Shown here: piece after piece, positions 1 to 6,208 of the stretch | How positions within the stretch are numbered: the first letter of the stretch is position 1 | Layout: the number at the start of each line of letters is the position of its first letter | Assembly (NCBI GenBank): GCA_904502165.1 | Contig: CAJGDB010000055.1 | Span: 1 to 11,771, forward strand | DNA length: 11,771 nt | From: an uncultured Akkermansia sp. | GTDB lineage: Bacteria > Verrucomicrobiota > Verrucomicrobiia > Verrucomicrobiales > Akkermansiaceae | Reading direction: 5' to 3' | Notes under the pieces: model-generated | What the model was told of the DNA's origin: nothing | Databases searched by the model: none | What the model saw: only the letters and a program-made list of their open reading frames with translations | Translations under genes and position numbers: made by a program

Positions 1-481
1 GCACTTTGGCCAGCTCCATCATGATGCGGTGGGAGAACATGATGGGGGCGGGCATGAGCTCCGGGGTCTCGTTGGAAGCATAGCCGAACATGATACCCTG
101 GTCGCCGGCACCCTGTTCGTCGCCATCCTTGCCTTCGGCGGCACAGGCATCCACGCCCTGGGCAATGTCCGGGCTCTGGGTGGAGAGGTAGTTCGTGATG
201 TCCACGTTCCCGGCGTTGAAGAGCGCATCATCTGCAGCGGTGCGGTAACCGATTTCGGCGATAGTGTCGCGCACAATCTTCTCGTAATCAATGACGGCCT
301 TGGTGGTAATCTCGCCAGCGAGCACCACGTGGCTGTCCTTCACCAGCGTTTCGCAGGCAACTCGGCTGGCGGGGTCCTGGGCCAGACAGGCATCGAGAAT
401 GGAATCGGAGATGAGGTCGGCCACTTTGTCGGGGTGTCCCTCGCCTACGGATTCGGATGTGAATATGTTGGTGTATTTCAT
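1..481 (-). CDS. metK: S-adenosylmethionine synthetase, N-terminal part (runs off left edge)
   Basis: The enzyme makes S-adenosylmethionine from ATP and methionine in the cytoplasm (EC 2.5.1.6). The 160 visible residues carry the MetK N-terminal signature: FTSESVGEGHPDK at residues 7-19, with the ATP-binding His16, and the GAGDQGIMFGYA motif at 124-135. The family is usually about 385-400 residues, so more than half the gene lies outside the window. The start at 481 gives the canonical N terminus MKYTNIFTSES. It is preceded by a purine-rich AAAGAAAGA rather than a clear Shine-Dalgarno. The stop of the upstream U32-like gene is only 14 bp away on the same strand, so metK is probably the third gene of that operon. 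No SAM riboswitch is visible in the short gap. Confidence 0.96.
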   Translation of the reverse strand, partial: MKYTNIFTSESVGEGHPDKVADLISDSILDACLAQDPASRVACETLVKDSHVVLAGEITTKAVIDYEKIVRDTIAEIGYRTAADDALFNAGNVDITNYLSTQSPDIAQGVDACAAEGKDGDEQGAGDQGIMFGYASNETPELMPAPIMFSHRIMMELAKV

Positions 482-495
482 GTGCTTGTCTTTCT

Positions 496-1539
496 TTATT
501 CGTAATTTGTAAAACTGAACTGGCGCAGCCCGCTGGGCATTTCTTCTCTGGCCCGTCCGAATTCCGCCATGCCGGAGGAGGCAATAAGGGCAGCCTTGTT
601 GCAGATTTCCGGCGAATGGTCGAGCATGCATTGGAAAATATCCCAGAGCAGCGTCATTTCGTTGCGGAACTGCTGAGCCTGGATGATGAAGCTGCGGAAA
701 CCTGCATCATACAGGGTTGTGGCCTCATTGCGTGTGAGGTTGCAGCTGGCTTTCTGGCAGAGCTCGCCGGGGGTGGCCTTCTGGCAGCCTACCCGGGTGA
801 GGAGGTCGGAGCGCCGCCTCATCAACTCCGTATCATATGGGGCACGCCGCATGTCTGCCAGCAGGGAAATGTGCTCCCGCCGCACCGGGCAGGTACGCAG
901 GCAGCTGTCGTTGATGATGATGTCAAACTTCTCCTTATCCTCAATGGCATTGATGATGGCCGGCTTGACTGCATCTGCCGGGTGCAGGCAGACCCGGTCA
1001 TACTGCATGGCCAGCTTGTTGTACAGGCCGGGGGTGCGCCTTCCGTTTTCCACGACCAGGCGGTTCGGGTGGCAGTAGATCCGCAGGTTCGGGATTTCGG
1101 CGCGCAGGCGGGCGGCCAGGGCATCATTGGCCACGCAGACTGCGTTGAGCCGCAGGCGGTCGCGGTTGTGCAGCTCCTGCGCCAGAGACAAACCATAGGG
1201 GTCTGCCACTTCCTGGGCGGTGAGGTTCGGGTTGTCGAAGGTGAGAATCACCCCGGTATTCTGCCGGGTATAGGTCTCCAGCGCCTTGCAATAGGCATCG
1301 TAGGCAATGGGCCTGCGCTGTATAAACCAATCGAGCGACCATTTGCAGGGGGGGGCGCCGGCCACAGTGCTGAAGCGGCGCAGGGCAATCATTTCGGTCA
1401 GGAATTTGTTGAGAGTCTGAAGACTGTGGTCGAAGCGGAAGGCACCGCCCACAGTCCACCTGGCCTCGGGCATGTAGTCCCGGGTGAGAAATTGCAGGTT
1501 TGCGAGAGCCTGTTCAGGGGAGATTTCCGGTTCGCTCAT
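496..1539 (-). CDS. U32-like TIM-barrel protein B (second paralogue, upstream of metK)
   Basis: This 347-residue protein has no signal peptide and no membrane segment. I do not recognise a named gene. It resembles its upstream neighbour (1547-2506) across a shared core. That core has YDRVCLHPAD at 180-189, an IEDKEKFDI stretch at 199-207, and IINDSCLRTCPVRREH at 208-223, with Cys213, Cys217, Arg220 and His223. A later 'GF-x-x-F' segment (280-284) corresponds to the FKVQGR segment of the neighbour. The N-x2-C-x3-C-P-x-R-x2-H pattern and that later segment recall U32 peptidase / UbiU-type TIM-barrel proteins; several of those bind Fe-S clusters and act in RNA or quinone hydroxylation. Cys252, Cys261 and Cys266 could supply further metal ligands, which is inference. 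The start lies 7 bp after the upstream stop and has no Shine-Dalgarno. Function is unknown; the fold is moderately supported. Confidence 0.8.
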   Translation of the reverse strand: MSEPEISPEQALANLQFLTRDYMPEARWTVGGAFRFDHSLQTLNKFLTEMIALRRFSTVAGAPPCKWSLDWFIQRRPIAYDAYCKALETYTRQNTGVILTFDNPNLTAQEVADPYGLSLAQELHNRDRLRLNAVCVANDALAARLRAEIPNLRIYCHPNRLVVENGRRTPGLYNKLAMQYDRVCLHPADAVKPAIINAIEDKEKFDIIINDSCLRTCPVRREHISLLADMRRAPYDTELMRRRSDLLTRVGCQKATPGELCQKASCNLTRNEATTLYDAGFRSFIIQAQQFRNEMTLLWDIFQCMLDHSPEICNKAALIASSGMAEFGRAREEMPSGLRQFSFTNYE

Positions 1540-1546
1540 GGTGGAT

Positions 1547-2506
1547 TCAGTGGGGTAGAATGGATTCCCAGAACATCTGGCCGTTGCGGTGCATGGCGTT
1601 CTCGTCCGGTTCGTCGGTGCGGAAGGCCAGTCTCAGCAAATCAAAGAGAATGGAGGAGGCGTTGGCATGCCCGCGCCCCTGTACCTTGAAGTGGCGGAAG
1701 CCCATATCGCGCAGCTTCTTGATTTCCGGCGTGTTGAGTGCCAGTACGCTCTTATGCTCATCCGCCAGCAGGGTATAGAGGCTCCGGCAGCCGTTTGTTG
1801 CCTGGCGTTTCTCAAAAGCTGAATTATCATGCCCGATGAAATTGAGGGCCGACTCGGAGAGTGAATGATAGTGGAAGGCGCGAATGGGGCAGTTTCGCAC
1901 GCAGTATTCGTTGATGAGCAGAATGTGGCGTTCCTTATCCTCTATCTGTTCCAGCAGGTCGTAGTTGAGGACATCATCCGGGTGAACCATCACCTCATCG
2001 TACTCATCTGCCAGCCGTTTGTACACATCCAGTTTTCCCTTGCCGCCGCCATTGGTGATTTTGAGGATGGAGGAAATAATCTTCAGGGTGGGGTATTCCT
2101 TGCGGATGTGCTCGCGGAGGATGTCACTGGCCAGAATCACCGCATTCCTGCCTGTGGGATTATGCCGGCTGAAGAAAATGCACATGGCATTGCAGAGGGC
2201 ATCCTTGAGGTGTTTTTCCGTTAACAGCAGGTTGGTGAAAGTCAGGTAGACGCTGATGTTGCGCTGTTCATAGGCCAGGCCTGCCGCACGCACTTCTTCG
2301 GCTTCGCGCATCAGGTGCTTGAGCACACGCCCGGAATTCCATTCGCAGAGCGGGGAGCCATGCACAATGTTGAAAGGCTCAAACCCCAGCAGGAGTTTAC
2401 AGTAATCGTAAAAAGCCACCAGCTCGCGGTCGTTGACGAACGCGCCCGAAACATCCCACACGGCATCTGGCCATAAAGGATTCTGGTAGGGTGACTGCTC
2501 TTGCAT
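1547..2506 (-). CDS. U32-like TIM-barrel protein A (first gene of the metK operon)
   Basis: This 319-residue protein is probably cytoplasmic and not a recognised named gene. Visible landmarks are YDEVMVHPDD at 169-178, an IEDKERHILLINEYC segment from 188, the motif NEYCVRNCPIRAFH at 199-212 (Cys202, Cys206, Arg209, His212), Cys240, and GFRHFKVQGR at 269-278. The last segment resembles the 'LKIEGR' signature of U32 peptidases. The Cys-x3-Cys-Pro-x-Arg pattern is found in U32-like and related TIM-barrel proteins, some with an Fe-S cluster. The next gene (496-1539) shares this core, pointing to an old duplication, and then metK follows. The start at 2506 sits 8 nt from a good -10 box, so the mRNA may be almost leaderless. 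The divergent neighbour is the Deg protease. A specific reaction cannot be assigned. Confidence 0.82.
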   Translation of the reverse strand: MQEQSPYQNPLWPDAVWDVSGAFVNDRELVAFYDYCKLLLGFEPFNIVHGSPLCEWNSGRVLKHLMREAEEVRAAGLAYEQRNISVYLTFTNLLLTEKHLKDALCNAMCIFFSRHNPTGRNAVILASDILREHIRKEYPTLKIISSILKITNGGGKGKLDVYKRLADEYDEVMVHPDDVLNYDLLEQIEDKERHILLINEYCVRNCPIRAFHYHSLSESALNFIGHDNSAFEKRQATNGCRSLYTLLADEHKSVLALNTPEIKKLRDMGFRHFKVQGRGHANASSILFDLLRLAFRTDEPDENAMHRNGQMFWESILPH

Positions 2507-2514
2507 GGCGCGCT

Positions 2515-2543
2515 ATTCTACCAGTTAACCATGCAGGGTGCAA
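2515..2543 (-). promoter_or_regulatory. Promoter of the U32-like/metK operon
   Basis: On the minus strand a TTGCAC -35 box (2538-2543) and a TAGAAT -10 box (2515-2520) are separated by exactly 17 nt. Only 8 nt lie between the -10 box and the ATG at 2506, so transcription should start within 1-3 nt of the start codon. The spacing and the -10 match are good; the -35 is a partial match. Confidence 0.6.
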
Positions 2544-2603
2544 GCGCTATTTGTTCAGAGCAGCCCGAATTTACGCGCGTGCGTATACGAACGCCATTTC
2601 TGC

Positions 2604-2632
2604 TTGACTTCAATGCGCCAGCGGGGCAGAAT
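2604..2632 (+). promoter_or_regulatory. Candidate promoter of the Deg protease operon
   Basis: TTGACT (2604-2609) and CAGAAT (2627-2632) are spaced by 17 nt. Six nt separate the -10 box from the GTG at 2639, which would give a leaderless mRNA if that start is right. The -10 box lacks its first T, so this is weaker than the other promoters in the window. Confidence 0.4.
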
Positions 2633-2638
2633 GGTGAG

Positions 2639-4546
2639 GTGAAGATTCAACTCACTCTGATTGCGCTGATGTCGGCACTGCCTGTTATGGCCGGGGGTGT
2701 CACAGCTGAGCCTGCTGTTTCTGCAGAGCAGGCGGACCATTCTCCTGAATCTGTTGTGGCTGAACCTGCTGCGGTGACTGCAACAGAATCCCCGGCGGCA
2801 GCGCCTGCCGCAGAATCCGAAGCTCCTGCTGTTCTGGTGGAATCTGTGCCGGAAATACCTGCGGCAGAAGAGCAGAGCGCCGCCCCTGTGGAGGAACCGC
2901 CTGTTGTGCCAGCGGAGGAAGCGCCTGCTGTAGAAGAAACGCCGGTGGAGCAATGCTCACTGGCCGTGGAAGCACCGGTCGCAGAGCCTGCTCCGCCCGC
3001 TGCGGAGGAACCCGCGCCTGCGTCGGAAGCTGTTCCTGCGGAGAAACCCACGCCTGAGGAACCCACCCCTGCGCCTGCAGCAGAACCCGCTCCTGTGGAG
3101 GAACCCGTCCCTGCTGCGGCAGAACCTGCTCCTGCTGCGGCAGAACCACCGGCCTCGGCGTATCGTGGCATTGTGAAGGTGGATGTAGTTACCCGCGTTC
3201 CGGATTATGAGACCCCCTGGCAGGGTGGCAGTTACGGCCGGGGAACCGGCACCGGATTCCTGGTGGCACCGGGTTTGTTCATGACCAACGCCCACGTGGT
3301 AGCCAATGCAGAAAAGGTAGATATCTCGCTTTTCAATGATGCCCGGCGTATTCCTGCCCGGGTCAGATTTGTAGCGCATGATGCTGACCTGGCCATGCTT
3401 GAAATTGATGATACAAGCGCCTTTGAGGGGGTGCCCTGCCTGGAATTCAGCGAAGAGATGCCCATGCTGGAGGATACGGTGCGTGCCATAGGCTACCCCA
3501 TTGGCGGTAATCGGCTTTCCGTGACGCGTGGCATCGTATCACGCATCGACACGATTCCCTATGCTCATCCCCGCAATATTGCTCACCTGGCACTTCAGGT
3601 GGATGCCGCCATCAATCCCGGCAACAGCGGTGGCCCGGTATTCAAGGGGGATAAGGTGATAGGTGTGGCTTTCCAAGGGCTGCTGCAGGCAAACTCGACC
3701 GGCTATGTGATTCCTCTTCCGGTTATCCGCCATTTCCTCAGGGATATCGAGGATGGCCGCTATGATGGCTATGTGGAGATGGGCGCCCGCTTCATGCCGA
3801 TGGAGAATAAGGCCATGCGCCGCCATTATGACTTGCCGGACAACGGGCTCGGCTGCCTTGTGGCCGATGTGGTCCGGGGAGCTGCATGTGATGGCCCGCT
3901 GCAGGTGGGGGATGTTGTGCTGGCGGTGAACGGACTGCCGGTGGATTCTACCGCGATGATTGAGCTTGAGGGGGTTCGCGTGCGCCTGGAGGAGCTGGCC
4001 GAGCGCGCCTTTGCCGGGGATAAGATGTACTTCACCATTCTGCGGAACGGAGAAGTGAAGGAAACGGAGGCTGCCATGGCACCGCTTCCGTCGATTCGTG
4101 TCCTTTCCCGCCGATACGACGAACAACCCCGGTATGTGGTGTTTGGCGGGCTGGTGTTTCAGCCGCTTAACTTCAATGTGGTGAATGAGCACCAGGTGCC
4201 CTCGGCTGATGTGATGGTGGAACTGGACCGCTTCACCCGGGGCGGTGAATCTGCGGTCAAGGAAGACCTGGTGCTGCTGACCAGTACCCTGCCGGACGAA
4301 GTGAATGCCCGCCTCAAGGACCATGGCCGTTCTATTGTGACTAGGGTGAATGGTGTTGAGGTGAAGGGGCTCGCGCATCTCAACAGCCTGCTGTACCCGG
4401 CTGATGATCAGCCCCGCCCTGAATACACCATTATTGAATTGGCCGACGCCGCCCGCCCCCTGGTGATTGAGAATGCCGGGGTGGATGCCGCTAATGCCCG
4501 AATAGCAGAGCGCTACAACATACCTGCGCCTGCCCGTCTGAAATAA
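2639..4546 (+). CDS. Secreted HtrA/Deg-type serine protease with two PDZ-like domains and a Pro/Ala/Glu-rich linker
   Basis: This is a predicted envelope protease for misfolded or regulatory substrates. I chose the GTG at 2639 (635 residues) because it opens a signal peptide (MKIQLTLIALMSALPVMA). The same frame stays open back to an ATG at 2501, but that would bury the signal peptide behind 46 unlikely residues. Residues about 24-172 are a Pro/Ala/Glu-rich low-complexity linker. The protease domain spans about 175-370 with all catalytic residues: His219 in TNAHVV, Asp250 in DADLAML, and Ser330 in NPGNSGGP. A PDZ domain (about 378-480, GDVVLAVNGLPV) follows. A second PDZ-like domain (about 495-605) contains PRYVVFGGLVFQPL, a signature also seen in the plant Deg9-type subgroup. 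The downstream paralogue is 21 bp away and presumably co-transcribed. The subfamily assignment is from memory of Deg9 sequences. The start codon is less certain than the domain call. Confidence 0.9.
   Translation: MKIQLTLIALMSALPVMAGGVTAEPAVSAEQADHSPESVVAEPAAVTATESPAAAPAAESEAPAVLVESVPEIPAAEEQSAAPVEEPPVVPAEEAPAVEETPVEQCSLAVEAPVAEPAPPAAEEPAPASEAVPAEKPTPEEPTPAPAAEPAPVEEPVPAAAEPAPAAAEPPASAYRGIVKVDVVTRVPDYETPWQGGSYGRGTGTGFLVAPGLFMTNAHVVANAEKVDISLFNDARRIPARVRFVAHDADLAMLEIDDTSAFEGVPCLEFSEEMPMLEDTVRAIGYPIGGNRLSVTRGIVSRIDTIPYAHPRNIAHLALQVDAAINPGNSGGPVFKGDKVIGVAFQGLLQANSTGYVIPLPVIRHFLRDIEDGRYDGYVEMGARFMPMENKAMRRHYDLPDNGLGCLVADVVRGAACDGPLQVGDVVLAVNGLPVDSTAMIELEGVRVRLEELAERAFAGDKMYFTILRNGEVKETEAAMAPLPSIRVLSRRYDEQPRYVVFGGLVFQPLNFNVVNEHQVPSADVMVELDRFTRGGESAVKEDLVLLTSTLPDEVNARLKDHGRSIVTRVNGVEVKGLAHLNSLLYPADDQPRPEYTIIELADAARPLVIENAGVDAANARIAERYNIPAPARLK
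2700..3155 (+). repeat. Low-complexity region encoding a Pro/Ala/Glu-rich linker
   Basis: This segment of the Deg protease gene is built from near-repeated units encoding variants of AEPAP, EEPxP and AAE. It includes a 17-bp direct repeat at 3110-3126 and 3131-3147 with a 21-bp period, encoding PAAAEPAPAAAEP. The translated region has almost no hydrophobic residues other than Val, is strongly acidic, and should be disordered. Such repeats can change length by slippage in multiples of three. Confidence 0.85.
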
Positions 4547-4567
4547 AGCATACCTCATTTTTGTTCC

Positions 4568-6130
4568 ATGATACGGACTCTCACTCTTCTTTCTCTGGTA
4601 GCAATGGTTTTCTGCGGCTGCAAGCCTACGGAACGTACCGCCCTCCGCAAGAAACATGCCCAGCAGGCTGCGGCAGATATCACGCCCGAACAGCCTCTTT
4701 CTGCGCCTGAGCCAGCCCCGATTCCTGTGGCACCTGAGACGCCGCAGATTGAGCCGGCAGACAGCCTGTTACTGGTAAATGCCACTCTGCAGGAATACAA
4801 TGCCATGCGCCCGTGGGAAAAGGAAACACCGCGGCAATCCCGCGCCCAGGGCATTTATCTGGGTAACGGCCAGGTGCTGACTGTGGGCCGCGTGGTGCGC
4901 GATGCTACTTATGTGGAGCTGATTCTGCCCGATGTGAGCCGCACGGTTCCTGCCCGCGTGCTTCGATATGATGAGGATTTGAACCTGGCGCTGCTTACGG
5001 TGGCCCACGAGGAGGATGCCGGTATTTTTGAATCCCGCGCAGCCTTGCCGCTGGGAGACCCGCTGAAGCGCGGGGATGCAGCGGTTTATGCAGGCCTTAT
5101 CAATGGAGTGGAACCGGTTCATGTGGATATGCAGGCCGAGAATGTGGCCGGAGACCGCGTTCCTCTCATGGTGATGCGTGCTGCCCGCCCCCTGCCGGAG
5201 GGACAGACAGCCGGAGCTCCTCTCGTGCGGGAGGGTAAGCTGAGTGCGCTTGGGCTTGCATACAAGAAACAGGAGCAATTGCTGCAATCGGTGAATGCGG
5301 AGTTGATTCAGCGATTTCTGATTCAGGAAGAGGCCGGTGTTCCGGTCATGGGGGTGCAGCTTTCCCCGCTGGATGACCCGGTGTTCCGCCGTTACCTCAA
5401 GCTGGATGATGCCGCTAATGGGCTCTATATCAGCAAAGTGCTGCCGGGTAGCGCTGCTGAGGCCGCCGGCTTGCAGGTGGGGGATGTGCTGACGGCGGTG
5501 GATGGGTTGCCAGTCGATAACCAGGGGCGTTGTGACCACCCTCGCTATGGTCTGCACCATGTGGCTGTACTGTTGCGCGGTATGAAGAACCGGGGTGAGC
5601 AGATGCCGCTGTCCATCAGCCGTGGAGGAGAGACGCTGCAGCTGGCCGTGGAGATGAACTGCGATGCCGTGGAAAAGGCGCTGTTCCGGCCGCAGAAGCC
5701 CGGGGTGCAACCGCGCTATGTTGTATGGGGTGGTATGCTCTTCCAGCCCCTGACCAGTACATACATGAACGAGCTCCGCACCCGCAGCAATGGTCTGTTG
5801 CCGCTGGAGCTGCAGATGCTTGAGAATCATCAGGAGGAACTGCGTGCAGCAGGCTGCACTGAGCCGGTGGGGCTTACCTTCGTGCTGCCCACGGCTGCTA
5901 CCCAGGGCTACGAGGACTTGCGCTTTTCGCGTCTGGTGGCGGTGAATGGCAAGGCGGTGAACTGCTTTGCCGATCTGCCTGCCCTGCTGGATGAACAGAC
6001 GGAGAATGGGCTGGTGCGGCTGGAATTCAATAAGCCGCCCTATACGGTCTATGTGGACCGCAGTGCTGCTGATGAGGTGAACTCCCACTTGCAGCAGACG
6101 GCTATTCCGAAGCTCCGCGTGGTGGAGTAA
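4568..6130 (+). CDS. Lipoprotein paralogue of the Deg protease with an inactivated catalytic triad (pseudo-protease)
   Basis: This 520-residue protein has a lipoprotein-type signal: MIRTLTLLSLVAMVFCGCK, with Cys18 the likely lipidated residue and Cys16 an alternative. A short Pro-rich linker (to about residue 65) precedes a trypsin-like domain (about 93-252). That domain aligns with the upstream Deg protease but has lost the triad. TNAHVV has become TVGRVV (His to Arg108), DADLAML corresponds to DLNLALL (Asp to Asn139), and GNSGGPV corresponds to QTAGAPL (Ser to Ala215). The PDZ domain (about 258-365, GLQVGDVLTAVDGLPVD) is intact. The second PDZ-like domain keeps PRYVVWGGMLFQPL (382-395), the same signature as the neighbour. 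The start lies 21 bp after the upstream stop, with no Shine-Dalgarno. The likely role is a membrane-anchored substrate adaptor or regulator of the active protease, which is inference. The reading frame is intact, so it is not a pseudogene. Confidence 0.88.
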   Translation: MIRTLTLLSLVAMVFCGCKPTERTALRKKHAQQAAADITPEQPLSAPEPAPIPVAPETPQIEPADSLLLVNATLQEYNAMRPWEKETPRQSRAQGIYLGNGQVLTVGRVVRDATYVELILPDVSRTVPARVLRYDEDLNLALLTVAHEEDAGIFESRAALPLGDPLKRGDAAVYAGLINGVEPVHVDMQAENVAGDRVPLMVMRAARPLPEGQTAGAPLVREGKLSALGLAYKKQEQLLQSVNAELIQRFLIQEEAGVPVMGVQLSPLDDPVFRRYLKLDDAANGLYISKVLPGSAAEAAGLQVGDVLTAVDGLPVDNQGRCDHPRYGLHHVAVLLRGMKNRGEQMPLSISRGGETLQLAVEMNCDAVEKALFRPQKPGVQPRYVVWGGMLFQPLTSTYMNELRTRSNGLLPLELQMLENHQEELRAAGCTEPVGLTFVLPTAATQGYEDLRFSRLVAVNGKAVNCFADLPALLDEQTENGLVRLEFNKPPYTVYVDRSAADEVNSHLQQTAIPKLRVVE

Positions 6131-6181
6131 CGATGAGTGGACTCACCGCAGGGTGGTGATGCCGCCTTTATGCCGATGCAG

Positions 6182-6206
6182 GGCCGCCGCTGTCGGCGGC
6201 CTTTTT
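6182..6206 (+). terminator. Intrinsic terminator of the Deg operon
   Basis: A perfect 8-bp GC stem (GGCCGCCG at 6182-6189, CGGCGGCC at 6194-6201) with a CTGT loop is followed by five T (6202-6206). It lies 51 bp after the stop of the lipoprotein pseudo-protease gene. On the minus strand the stem is not followed by a T tract, so it serves the plus-strand operon. It ends 3 bp from the ppk stop codon on the other strand. Confidence 0.9.
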
Positions 6207-6208
6207 GG

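Noticed and set aside
482..495. SAM riboswitch controlling metK
   Set aside because: The gap before metK is only 14 bp, and the operon leader upstream of 2506 is predicted at 1-3 nt, so there is no room for an aptamer.
2501..2638. Upstream ATG start (2501) for the Deg protease
   Set aside because: It would put 46 residues ahead of a good signal peptide, and the region overlaps both divergent promoters.
2647..3171. Gly/Ala/Ser-rich minus-strand frame resembling a repeat protein
   Set aside because: It is the mirror of the Pro/Ala/Glu repeat DNA in the Deg protease gene, so its low complexity is a by-product.
4769..6088. 439-codon minus-strand open frame opposite the lipoprotein pseudo-protease gene
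   Set aside because: The translation is rich in His and Gln with no family features. The plus-strand frame has a lipoprotein signal, a PDZ domain and homology to its neighbour.
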